This document shows positions 23,040 to 33,570 of a stretch of DNA of 64,000 nucleotides, piece after piece. Position 1 is the first letter of the stretch. Every line of letters begins with the position of its first letter. The position numbers and the translations under genes were made by a program. The notes below the pieces were generated by a model. It saw only the letters and a program-made list of their open reading frames with translations, ran no database searches and was not told where the DNA came from. Source of the DNA: Hofstenia miamia (lineage: Eukaryota; Xenacoelomorpha; Acoela); assembly GCA_004352715.1 (NCBI GenBank), contig SCFE01000009.1, forward strand, positions 1,134,715 through 1,198,714. Direction: 5' to 3'.

Positions 23040-25560
23040 TCATATAATTACTGAACAATGAATTGCTATAGACACAATGCTACAAGTGCAAACCTACAAG
23101 ATAGCAGATCCCAGCTACTCCCCAATTACAATAACCAACATAAAGCTAAGATTCGCATTTAAATAAAAACAGTAGACAAGATTAACAAATGATGGTTGTT
23201 ACTAAAGTCCACTTAACATCACAAAGAACAATGGCCTTCCATTAACATAGTCTTCATCAAAAACTTATCACACAGCAATCGAAAAACTTCTAATGACATA
23301 AGCAAAGCAGCCAACTACAGTTATAAAAAAGATTCCAGAAACGATCTATTTATAGACAAGCAAGTACCTGAGGTTAATACCACATTTATAATATGGATAA
23401 TCTCAATATTTCTAACGGAAAACAACTCTGTAGACATTCCCATCACGAAAACTAAACACTTACAACTGGCACAGAAGAACGCATTTGAACTTTCCATCAC
23501 GAAAATTACCAGAAAACTCAAAAACTGGCTGCTACATCCTACCCATGTATTAACATCCCCTCTTAAGGAGTTCTGGCAAGCTAGTAATACATATTAAAAC
23601 ACTTTATGAGAGTAATCAACAAGGAAAATCTGTTGGGCCAAACTTCACCAATCATGCTCAAAACAATCTTGAAATACACAAAAGCAACCTGGTCATACTT
23701 CACCCCCATACACGAAATATATGTGGGGCACCACTGCAGAACCTCATTTTCTATGAAAAAACGATATCACATTCCCGCTCAACACAGATATGTTAATAGA
23801 ACGAATTCTGCAAAGCACGAAATCTTACAACTGTGTTGTAACCACAATATCAAAGAAAAGAATCATGAAATATTCCAGTACCTACAAAGCTCGTATCCGG
23901 AAATCACTTATAGTATCAAACACATAACCCAAGAAACTACCAACAAACACGGTCACTTTGAACTGATTCACGTGATGAATCTACAGCTAAAAACAACAAT
24001 TTCATTAGAAGAAGAAGAACAGTTACCTACAGAATCCTCAATCTTGATTTCATCACGAATACAAGAAAAAATAGAACAATTAATGCATGAAAAACTATCC
24101 AAAACAGAAATCATTTCTAAACCTACATAGATCAGAGCAGAGGACTAAAACCTCTTATTAGATAAAACAATTCTAAATAACAGAACTCAAATTCAAATCA
24201 CTCCTATCCACTACACTCTGGACAAGATCTCAGATATCAAACTGATAAAAATGAACTTATTCACAGAGAAATTCACAAAATAGGAACTTGAAATAGTGAT
24301 GTGCCTCAATCAACAAAGGCGCATAAGCACACTTTCTTAAGATAAGATAAGATAATCTATATTCGATTGAATTTTTTACAATATTTTACTGATATTTCAA
24401 ATGAATAGCGTCATTAACTACATTGTACAATAAAAAAATGCATAATAACAAAAATGAAATAAAAAAAATAAAAAACACTGACTAAAAAAACACTGACTAT
24501 AGATATCTTACTAATTTCGATTTATTGTATAGTCGTTATTATAAAAATATTATTATACCAGGTAAAGTCGAACAATCCCTCACAGACATGTGCTATCTAG
24601 AAATACTATCAGAGGTAACATTTGAAACAGCTCAGATAATGGAAACACATGGACATTGGCACCAGTTAGAAAGACAAATAGCCAAAAGCAACGATTTTTG
24701 CAAACCACCACTACTAATTGGCATACCACTAATCATTCTTTACACGAAAAACAAATCTACTAAACCAGTGAAACATAACATCCCCTCACACAAACAGTAT
24801 TTCAATACAACACAGGACATAGTCAACTTCAAACAAACTAAAGCATATAAAGAAGCGGCAGAAACACTGAGAAAAAAAGACCAAGGTTATCACTTGCTAG
24901 TAGACGTAAAGAATCCCCTGAAGTTGTTTACAGAAAAGGACTACCTATAAAAGCGCAAATAGAAATTCTTAAGGCAAGGATAGCTAAAAAGAAAGATTAA
25001 GTCACTTACATTATTCGCAGGAACTAATGACATCATATGGTCAAATCTGCTACAAAAAGAAGTGCGCTACTACAAAGTCTCCAAAAGGGTGGAAATCGTG
25101 ACAATGATTCACGCTGAGATTAATTATCCGGATCAAATGACGGAGAAATCATTATGAACAACATTAACTTCTTATATAAAAACACCAACCAGCATCAGTG
25201 GTTAACATCCATGTTCCAGTTCTTTTCCTAACGCAAAACTCGACACTTCCATGGCCCACACATCAGATACAGACGCAAAGATGACTTTTATGATTGTCCT
25301 TCAGAGACAAAAACTTTATAGAAGATTTTATGAAATATTTCAATGATATTTAAACAATCTGCAGCAATTCATCATTATTCCTGCTCCAGTACAACCACTA
25401 AAATATATAAAGTATCATAAAAACACCACGACACAAATAGAAACCTTAGCTTACCTCAGTCATGAAGAAGACATCGACGATATCACCTGAGAAGATACCA
25501 GAACACTCACACTCCTTGATGATACACAACAATTGCTACAACAACCTACCCACTAGAAAC
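23040..25560 (+). pseudogene. Long unrecognised decayed protein-coding region
   Basis: From about 23600 to 25500 the plus strand reads as protein-like text in successive frames. 23606-24130 has 174 codons, with a Cys/His-bearing segment and a Glu/Lys-rich C-terminus. 24525-24950 has 141 codons. Shorter pieces then run to about 25560, including an AEINYPDQMTE segment. Codon use is A-rich and distinct from the surroundings. A GATA-repeat and A-rich insert (24325-24500) interrupts it. The text suggests a large element-encoded protein, perhaps a retroelement or large DNA element, but I see no RT, integrase, DDE or polymerase motif and will not name a family. It begins just after the N at 23021 and ends near a possible LTR-like segment. 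Confidence 0.4.
24325..24500. mobile_element. Probable retroposon tail inserted in the relic: (GATAA)n and A-rich
   Basis: A short array (AAGATAAGATAAGATAA) is followed by non-coding AT-rich DNA and an A-rich segment with the octamer ACACTGAC repeated twice. It splits the long coding relic, whose text resumes near 24525. That is the pattern of a short 3'-truncated LINE or SINE insertion. No target duplication was confirmed. Confidence 0.35.
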
Positions 25561-25579
25561 TTCATCATTTCTTACATCA

Positions 25580-25860
25580 TGCCGTCATGTGTAGCATTGG
25601 TTGGGCGTGTGGCATCGGCAGCATAGAATTCATTACATTTTATTTCTTTCACTCCATTGCGTGTTCTTCATTACTGCTAGGCGTCTACACGAATTACCAC
25701 AATGGCTACCATTCAAATTTCTGTCACTCTTTCTACGAAGTCATATATAAACATTATATTTAGTTCTGCCAATGGCAGGTTGTTGTTCCGTGTTTTAGTT
25801 ATTAAATTTATATAAATAAGGCACAATTATGTGCGATCAGACAATACAACTTTTGGTTTA
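25580..25860. other. LTR-like or promoter-like segment downstream of the coding relic
   Basis: Sequence of more balanced composition contains a TATATAAA-like box near 25745 and an AATAAGG/AATAAA-like signal near 25818. The 13-mer GCAGCATAGAAT plus one flanking base occurs both here (near 25619) and at 23022, at the other end of the coding relic. This could mark related ends of one element. I could not establish a full second LTR. Confidence 0.25.
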
Positions 25861-26126
25861 GCATAACATTTATTCTTCCTCATATCATTATTAACTAGAT
25901 GATCATGAATAGTTAAATCCTTCCTGGAAAGGGGGGAGGTCGTACAAAAGGCCATTTCCCCACAGGTGTTCTCAGGGTTCTCTCCCTGTGCACGACCTCG
26001 TTGCTTTCTGGGATTTAACTTATACTGTTCAATGTGTTCAATTAATTTGATTACTGATTGCTTGCCTGGCTCTAATTGCAGTGTCGTTCTTATTTCCTCA
26101 GCTCTCACGCAGCTACGTGTTTTCAT
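25827..26126 (-). CDS. Unrecognised 99-codon frame
   Basis: A minus-strand frame starts at an ATG. The N-terminal half is a Glu/Lys/Leu helix, followed by an Arg/Lys/Gly-rich turn and a Cys/Thr/Ser segment. Composition is protein-like and GC-richer than the flanks. It may be an exon or part of a retroelement structural gene. The plus strand is also open here (25966-26307), so strand choice is tentative. Confidence 0.3.
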   Translation of the reverse strand: MKTRSCVRAEEIRTTLQLEPGKQSVIKLIEHIEQYKLNPRKQRGRAQGENPENTCGEMAFCTTSPLSRKDLTIHDHLVNNDMRKNKCYAKPKVVLSDRT

Positions 26127-26328
26127 AACTAGGCGCTATGTATTTGTGATCACTGGTATTTATTACATTGTCTTATTGAAAGTGACGAGGTTAATTTCTC
26201 AAGCTAATTGTGTTTTCTATAACAATGAATTGAATTCTCTTCCCTACTCAATAGTTGATACTAGAACATTAAATGCTATAACTTGGTTTATGCTATGGTT
26301 ATGTTGACCCAGATGATGATAAAATATA

Positions 26329-27240
26329 CAGTTCTGGCCAAAAGTTTGGGAACACTTTCCAAATTTAGAAATTTTTGTATTTTACACTAAAAAACCGCAA
26401 TGTAGAAATAATATAACACAATGTAGAAACAGTATGATAACACCGTGTAGAAAGTAAATAGTTAATTCAGAAAAACTCACTAATATTTTGTATGTCCGCC
26501 ATTATTGGCAAAACACGCAGCAATGGTATTTGACATTGACTCGACCAGCTTTCTACAATAATCATCATCTCTGTGCACCCTGCCAATTTAATTTCTCCTC
26601 CAGATTGTCGAGTGATGTGCATTGGCGCTTCTTCAGACAGTTTTTGATTTGATGTCAGCAATTTTCTATGACGTTGAGATCTGGGGAGTTTCCCGGTCAG
26701 TTCTCAAGCAGCCGAAAGTCTTGTGATGCAATCCACAGTTTCACAACTTTGTTCCGCGAAGCTGCATAAACATGGGAACTTTCTCCTGAATTATTTTGAG
26801 GTAGGGCTTGGCTGTGACTGCCTCGTTGTGAGGAGCAAAATGCAGACCAGCACGCCCATTCGCAGTTATAGCACCCCAAATCATCACAGAAGGTGCTGAG
26901 CGGACAGTTTGTTGCGCGTAACGTGTGTTGAATCTTTGGTTTCTTGGTCGTCGAACGTGTGGCCGGTATGATGTAAACTGCCAAATCTTGGATTCGTCAC
27001 TAAACATTACTTGATGCCACATCTCAGAGGTGTATTGTTGGTATTGCCTGCAGAACTGCAACCGGTCTCGAATGTTCTTTGAAGACAATCGGGGTCAAAG
27101 ATAGTATTCAATCGACGCCGTGTTGATACATTCTGCACTACAGCACCTAGATTTGCTTTGGTCGTCTTTGGCACTGCTTTTAGCACCGAAAGGACTCTAG
27201 TCACAAAGAGTTGTAAATTTCGAATGGTGCTCAATTAAGA
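26329..27240 (-). mobile_element. Tc1/mariner element, truncated, with broken transposase
   Basis: The 3' end is marked by a Tc1-type terminus next to a TA at 26327-26328 (CAGTTCTGGCCAAAAGTTTG). Upstream on the minus strand is a transposase reading through several frames. KTTKANL comes from the linker after the DNA-binding domain. Then comes a NIRDRLQFCRQY helix, and FSDESKIW holds the first catalytic Asp. VMIWGAI follows. The second-Asp region is disrupted by an indel. NSPDLNVIEN holds the final catalytic region, followed by the typical GGHTKY ending and a stop at about 26480. An in-frame stop, frameshifts and the absence of the N-terminal helix-turn-helix and the 5' TIR make it inactive. 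Confidence 0.85.
26480..27240 (-). pseudogene. Tc1-like DDE transposase, inactivated
   Basis: This is the coding part of the element above. It would catalyse cut-and-paste transposition at TA dinucleotides. The first Asp (in SDES) and the NSPDLN block are recognisable. The region where the second Asp belongs lies at a frameshift near 26740-26760, and a TGA replaces a Trp just before the NSPDLN block. About the first 100 residues of a usual 340-residue protein are missing. Confidence in the family is high; the exact 5' boundary is uncertain. Confidence 0.85.
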
Positions 27241-27510
27241 AACAATTTTCTGAAAAGAACAGTCATATTAAAACCGAAGTTATGTTAAGAGACGATTTTG
27301 ATTTTCTTTGGGAGAAGCTGAAATCTACCACAGACCGCTGGCCTGCTAGCGCAATATGAAAAAACAATTAAGAACAATTGTTAAGCACTTAATATCAGGA
27401 AGAACAATGTGATTGATGATCGTTCAACTAGTCATTCTTCAACACTACGTAGAAAATTTGGAAGTTACTATATTTATTACTTTTGCAAATTTTTGAAAAT
27501 CCCTGAGTAG

Positions 27511-28021
27511 TACAGTTTTGAACATAAAGGTCGCACATAAGATATAAAATATAAAACACCTGAATTTTATTAATAATAATAAGAAAACAAAATTCAAATG
27601 AAGTACATGGGTCAAATTACAGACATCCTCTGTAATAAGGTTCTGTATCTTTCTGTGGACTTTGGTGGATGCCCTTCTGGTTTGACTCTTTCAATTTGGC
27701 CTTAAGTCTAAAAGCGGCTATAATGCACCTGACATTAAATATTGAGATCATTAAATGCCCTGCTATTTCTTTTTGAGACAGTCCAAACAGGAATTTTTGG
27801 ATCACCTGTTTCCTAACATGATTTGGCGTAGCTTTACATCCAATGTTTTCAAGAGTAAGCAGATATTGCTGAGAGTCTTTCTTGGATGGAGTTAGATAAT
27901 GAATTCAACTAAAAAATTGTTCAACTGTCGACAATTTAGAGCGGGTATATGATGATTTGTGATTATAATGTTTGAATGCATTTATAATGTTAGATGTGCG
28001 ATATTTATGTTCAAGACTGTA
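27511..28021 (-). mobile_element. Internally deleted Tc1/mariner element with both TIRs
   Basis: The left end reads TACAGTTTTGAACATAAAGG. The right end, reversed and complemented, reads TACAGTCTTGAACATAAATA; both continue with TCGCAC. The inverted repeat is therefore about 26 bases and begins at a TA target. Inside, the minus strand keeps only a helix-turn-helix region (near 27815-27617) with GLSQKEIAGHLMIS, the Tc1-type DNA-binding segment. The catalytic domain is deleted. At 511 bp against the usual 1.3-1.7 kb it is a MITE-like derivative of a different Tc1 family from its neighbour at 26329. Confidence 0.88.
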
Positions 28022-28723
28022 TGTTTGCTTCGTATTTCCAAAAAGCTAATTAAATTTTGATTGTATTATTTTTGTAGCTACGTTTATCATTTTTATAATT
28101 AGTTCAATTATGTGCACTTTTGAAGAGCAGAATTAACAGCGAAACATTTTTTAACTGTGTCAACACTGTTCAAAACAAATTCAATATTGTTCTGCTAAAG
28201 TTAATTTGTATTTTGAGTTATGATTCAATTAAATTTTGCCCAAGATATTCTAATTGCCTTTAAAATTTTAACATCAGACTCTCTGCTAAAAACATGAACT
28301 TAGTGTATCGTTAGTATTACAATATTAGGTTGTGTAAAAATATGTCTAACATAATGTAAAAACAAATTTTCTGTTCCTTTCTTAGAGGCACATTTTTAGC
28401 TTATGCTAGATGCCAGATTGTTGAAGGTAAGCAATTATATTATGAAAAGATTGGGTTTGCACAAATATATAGATATTGAATTGAATCATATATTTCTATA
28501 AATTCTTCTGGATACCTATCAGGCAATCCATTCCATCAACATCAGTTTTTCACTGATTGATTCTTTAACTGCTATTTATCATTACATGTTTGAATAATTT
28601 AGTATTTGCGACCTTCAATACTGTGTTATTCATTATACTAACTATTACATTTTAAATATAATTATCAAAATGTTCAGATTGGTTATGCATGCATATATCA
28701 TTCAAATCAAATTTATTGCTGTA

Positions 28724-28754
<31 letters not shown>

Positions 28755-29514
28755 GTATGTATACATATATTTTTTTCATTTTTCCTAAACATTCATTGAA
28801 AATTATATCAACTTGATTGTCAAAGTTAGTAAATGTATAAAAAGTATTATACACTAATTGCATAATACTTATTATTAGATATTTGAAGTGTAGTATAGTT
28901 AAATTTTGTTAACAGACATTTTAAATAAGTAATAAAAGCATCTGTTGAAGGATTTTTAGCAAACTTGGTTTAAAACTTTCAGAAACTAGCTATTTTTGAT
29001 TTCAAGAATATTAGTGATTCTGTATAGTAAATACAAATATGAAACAGTTGGAAATCAAATAAACTTTCCGCTTCTCAAAGACTAAACGAATTAATTATAA
29101 TTTTATCATTTTACTCTTGGTATACTCTAGAAAAGATAAAAAATTATTTCTTTGTATGAAGAGCCTAAAATTGGTTAAATTCAGCTTGCTAAGAACAGAT
29201 CTATTAACCATAAATATATATGTACATGTACCTTACTCAATATTAGTAGTGGTTTTGTCACNAACGTGAGACTTCAACAGAAAGTAATATTCCCGATCAC
29301 ACGCCAGGGCCATATTATTCAAAGTATATGTATTGCCATTCCAGTTTCACATGTGTTCTTCTTGTGTTACAGAAATATAACTTGATGATTCCCATTTACG
29401 AGAACACAGCAAACGTCTAAATATCTCTGCAAACGCATTCCATAAGCACTACATGTTGTGAGCTTCCGTTTTCTAAATTGAAGATTGCCAAGAATAGATT
29501 GAGAAATACTCTAA
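28022..29514. other. AT-rich non-coding region
   Basis: Apart from the possible small exon at 28386-28426 and an (AT)n tract at 28724-28746, I see only AT-rich DNA with stops in all frames. A single N stands at 29262. Confidence 0.5.
28386..28426 (+). CDS. Candidate small internal exon
   Basis: A good polypyrimidine acceptor (TTCTGTTCCTTTCTTAG) is followed by 41 bases open in one frame (GTFLAYARCQIVE) and then a GAAG|GTAAGC donor. Length and content are compatible with a real short exon, but this combination also occurs by chance. No neighbouring exons were found. Confidence 0.22.
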
Positions 29515-29634
29515 CACATTTCAAATCCTGTCGCTGATCCCGATTTATTCCGACAGGAAGACATCATTGATATATTGGGAGTAATTAAAGACGGGGAGAC
29601 CCCGTTCCTACGGGACAACCTGAAGTTCTGGTAA
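29515..29634 (+). pseudogene. Possible BEL/Pao-type retrotransposon protease fragment
   Basis: A 39-codon frame between two stops reads ADPDLFRQEDIIDILG and onward to a Trp. The pattern 'ADP-x-F ... IDILLG' is typical of the region around the aspartic protease of BEL/Pao polyproteins. Only this short piece is preserved, and no RT or integrase accompanies it. The match rests on one motif. Confidence 0.3.
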
Positions 29635-30667
29635 CACCCATGACTATTTGCCATGTCGAAATGAACTATTCTATTGGACGCCATCTAGCGACGAAATATT
29701 TTTTGACGAAACTGAATTGAGCAAATTAATTTTTTGACGTAGTTTTTGTTTTGATTTCTAGAATTTGGGTCTTTTTGTTCTTTATTTTAAGAAAAAGTTC
29801 CTGTGAATGTGAAAATGTTTGTTATTTTGAAAATTATGGGTTTTTTTTGTTTCAAAAAATGTTCTTTAAAAATGTTTTTTTGATATTTGGCGATAACTGG
29901 GACAATATATGTAAAGAAGAGCTTTTTAAAAAGCTTCGAATTTTCACCAGAAGCCTCACCCATTTTTTTGGTTTAGATATCTCAATTTTTTGGAAAACGT
30001 TTTTAAAAAAGCAAGAAAAGAAGTGTCCCTAAACGTGTTCTGTCAAAAATGCAATATTAACACCAGCTACCAAAGAGGCCCATATTTACGATTTGCCAGG
30101 GGCCCCAAAAACTGTCAGAACGCCCCTGTCACAATATATGTTGTGCTTATATATTATCAGACATTGATAACTTTTTAAAATATTTGCAGGCTTAATGATA
30201 TGCGTCACAAACAAAATTTTCTCAAATGCTATATTCAAAACTTTCTAAAGACAAAAGTTCCAAAATTTTTTACTCAGTAATAAATTAATTTGTTTGCTGA
30301 AAATCCATTTATTTATAAATAGGCCTAAATACAACCAGTATAAATGCCAAATAATATGAAAAGGTTTTATTGCAATTTGTCCTATTTATTAGATGTATTT
30401 ATTTTATGATTTCAAATATATTTTGCAGCCTCTTCAGACATTACTACAGTCTACAAACGATGCATAACAAACTAATTCCTAAATAATTAATTTTCATCAT
30501 GTAACACACAATTATAAATTACATTTAGTAACATGAAAAATTATACTAGGCTTTATCAGAATGTGCTAGGGATATTGCCCTCTTTGGCTAATTCAGACCT
30601 GCAAACGTGCTTGGATTTTGGAAACACTACCCGGAATGGCAAGGCGCGGTACGGCATGGCACGCTTT
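29635..30667. other. T-rich non-coding DNA with a MITE-like terminus near 30128
   Basis: The T-rich frame at 29751-30032 (Phe, Lys, Leu) is compositional noise. Near 30100-30128 the sequence ends in GCCAGGGGCCCC ... AACGCCCCTG. Reversed, this begins CAGGGGCGTTCTGACAG, a hAT-MITE-like end. I found no matching opposite end. Confidence 0.35.
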
Positions 30668-31029
30668 TCCCAAGCAGCAATGAAACATTCCAAAAATGTT
30701 CCAATATATCTTTACACTTTGATAGGTAGTTAAAATGCTAGTTGATATAAGATTACAAATAAGTGCTTTTTTCTAACTATCAAAATTCAAGTGTATTTGC
30801 ATGCCCTAAGTTGGTTTTTGAAAAATTTTATTTACATATCAACAAATTTGATAAATGTGGAATAAGGAATTTAATTGAAACATTGCTAAAACATCAATAT
30901 TTTTTGGTAATTGCATAGCAACAAACCAATTTTTTCTTGAAAACATTTTATAAATGCTTAAATTAGAAGTTTGGTTTTTATTGCTGGAACACTTCTGAAA
31001 CATTCTCGAAACATTTCGTGCTTGGTGGG
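30668..31029. mobile_element. Candidate MITE with CCCAAGCA/CCCACCAAGCA inverted ends
   Basis: The left end (CCCAAGCAGCAATGAAACAT) and the reversed right end (CCCACCAAGCACGAAATGTT) share an imperfect inverted repeat. Inside, both carry GTTCCA/GGAAC and GAAACATT motifs. The interior is AT-rich and non-coding. No target duplication can be seen, so this is tentative. Confidence 0.4.
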
Positions 31030-32395
31030 TGTAGTTCTGGCTAATTGCGAGTATGCTTCAAATGCAAATTTTATTCGGAAAATCGCCGGAATCAAACCTG
31101 AACAGAAACAGTATTCGTAAAGTCTAATAATTGTGTTAAAACATTGATGGTACTTTATTTGATGATGCTTTAATAGCTCAAATATACTTTTTAAGTTTAT
31201 ATTTTTTGCATAATTTCACTAAAAGTAAACTGGTCATCGCTGCACCTTGGCAAAGGAAGCAACGTTAAGCTTATATTAGAACATCTTAACTAGTATAAAT
31301 TCAACGCGAATTCACGGAATACGACCGAAGCCATTTGCAAACTGCATATTGTATATTCATTACACATTAGACTTTACATTATTAACGCTAACCAACCAGG
31401 AGATTTTTGAAAATTCTTTATCTCACGAAAATATTTAAGTGTTTATAGCTCCAAAACTATTAACGGTAATCTCAATCGGAAACCACACTTATTAGAACTC
31501 CACAAAAATACGCTTTAGTAAAAATTTTCAAAATTAAAGCATGATTTTCAAATTTGTTAATAGGCTTGGAGAATGTGGGAAACGGTTTGTTCATTGGAAT
31601 GATTTATTTGAAATCGTGCAATTCTATTTTACTGACAGGAATCCATTTTTCATTAAATTCCTGTTTGCTGTTTGGAAACTATCAAATACGGAGAAAATGC
31701 TGCAATTACTTCCATTTGAAATGCGTAAAAAATATAATATTATTGACCGTTTTACTAACTTTTCAGCAATTTACGAGACTCTATTCCATGAAATTTTCAG
31801 ATGATATTTAAAATGAAGCACCAATAAACTTAACGTTGTGGAAAAACCATATAAGTAATATTCGAAAAGACTCTCAACCTCTGCACCAACAAAAGTCCCT
31901 CTGAGATGAAAATGAAAAATGCTTGCATCCAAAACATGAGCAATTTCCAGAATTAGTAATAATAAACGCAATTTTATCCGGGCCCTGACGATCATTGAAT
32001 ACTGGATTTCAATTGTAAAACAATCAAAAATATATAAATACTTAGATTTTATGTTATTATGTTACATACATTATTTATATTTTAGTTAATAGATAATGAA
32101 AGGGAAGGTAAATACTCCACTACTTCAATGAATTTAATTCTACATTACTATTTGCAGATTACTTCAATCAAATTTCAAATATGTGAGAATGTTCTTCTTT
32201 AAAAAGGCGTCTCATATATTTGAAGCTCAGTCACTTTTATTAACATCTCTTATCAATTCAAAATTTACGAGAGGTACGTGCCCCCTTGGTTGTTCACCTG
32301 TACCAAAGTTGCAACTTTGATATAGCAAACTGAAAAATTTGAGATGTTTTTCCAACGTTCATAAAATGGAGCTAAATGGTACGGACTGGCATTAA
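31030..32395. other. AT-rich region with an unrecognised frame at 31541-31804
   Basis: The 87-codon plus-strand frame at 31541-31804 has a fairly protein-like sequence (Trp, Glu, Arg, Phe, no long repeats), and a shifted frame over the same bases is also open. I recognise no family. Nothing else was seen. Confidence 0.35.
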
Positions 32396-32520
32396 TTGCA
32401 GAGTTGCATATGGAAATGGAAATTTACATTCCATTCCAATTCCAGATTGCGGAAATGGAAATGAAATTGAAATGGAAATCATTCCATGGAATGAAATCAA
32501 TTGGAAATTTATGGTAATGC
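32396..32520. other. Possible hAT-like terminus with GGAAATG repeats
   Basis: Starts CAGAGTTGCATATGGAAATG and continues with many GGAAATG/CATTTCC motifs. The sequence near 38141, reversed, reads GAGGTTTGCATATGGAAATG, an inverted match. The two could be ends of an old element into which the retrotransposons at 32827-37650 were inserted. The flanking octamers do not match, so the link is weak. Confidence 0.3.
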
Positions 32521-32791
32521 AATTTCAAAAAGGTATACTCAGCACCTTAAATTTATTTTAAACATATAAAAAATTATTAGTAACGATCTCAAATTCATTA
32601 AAACCACCAAATTATATTGGCTAAATAATCGCATCTGTTACATTGGTACATTTAAAGCAATTTTAGCTCCCATGCGTAAATATGGAAATTTTCGCCTCTA
32701 ATTTCCTATATTTTAAAGACTGCATGCATTTGTGACATCACATTTGATACTAATTCCCGTTCCAACATTCTATGCTTATATATACATTTTT

Positions 32792-32798
<7 letters not shown>

Positions 32799-32826
<28 letters not shown>
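32799..32826. repeat. (TAA)n tract at the 5' border of the retrotransposon
   Basis: About nine TAA/AAT units end directly where the element at 32827 begins. Dong elements of the R4 clade insert into TAA repeats, so this is a candidate target site rather than a chance microsatellite. Confidence 0.9.
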
Positions 32827-32838
32827 GTAATTGGGAGT

Positions 32839-33570
32839 GTGGACTCAAGAAGTGGTAGAATAGGATCCACACAGACTAATGGACGGCGGCATAAATGGAC
32901 AGATGAGCAGAACAGAACAGCACTGGAGTGTTACAGAAGAAGCAGGCCAGATGAGAGGGGTTACAGGAAGAGAATGTTGGAAGAATGGAGGAAGGCAGGA
33001 ACAGGATTAGAAGTTACAGAGCAGAGGCTTGCAGGACAAGTGCGAAAGTTACAGTTGGATGAGAGTAAAGGGAAAAAGAAAGTAGAACAGGCTAAGCAAA
33101 GGGAAGATGAAGTGATAGACGTTGAGGCAGAAGTGGCGGAAGCAGCAGAACCAGTGGACGCAGAAACTGAAGCAGCAATCAAGGAAAAGATGAAGGAAGA
33201 AATAGGTGAAAGAAATAGGTTGCCAGTGCCAAGAGGAACTAAGAAAAGCAAGCTAGCAGTAGAGACAGCAAAGGTAAATAAAGTGTTAGAAAGAATAGAT
33301 GCTAGGAGTGTCACAGAAGTAAATAACTTAGTGTATGCAGGCGCATGGGAAGTGCTGAAGAATGTAGGCATTGACATGAAGAAGAAAAGGCAACAAGAAG
33401 ATAAAGGAGACAGAAAGCCAGCATGGGAAAGAAAAATTGAGAATAAAGTGGCAACGATTAGGCAGCAAATAGGAAAGATCAGGACAAGTAAGGCGGTGCA
33501 GGGCAGAAGCAGGGTAGGAAAAGGAAACCGCAAGAGAAGAGCTAAAGCAGAGATTCGTTGCAGAAGTTGA
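32839..33570 (+). pseudogene. N-terminal part: Myb-like domain plus Lys/Glu-rich region
   Basis: An open frame of 243 codons starts at a GTG; no upstream ATG exists before the (TAA)n. Residues about 18-75 contain KWTDEQN, an Arg-rich helix, MLEEWRK and a final RLAGQVRKLQ helix, the layout of a Myb/SANT-like DNA-binding domain as used by RLE LINEs for target recognition. Then comes an acidic Ala/Glu/Val stretch (about 90-125), a linker with PVPRGTKK, and a basic C-terminal tail. The frame ends at a stop around 33566, where the reading frame shifts. A 215-codon frame on the other strand is its shadow. Confidence 0.75.

Noticed and set aside
29751-30032. 93-codon plus-strand frame rich in Phe, Lys and Leu
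   Set aside because: Composition explained by T and A runs; no motif, and the region ends in a MITE-like terminus.
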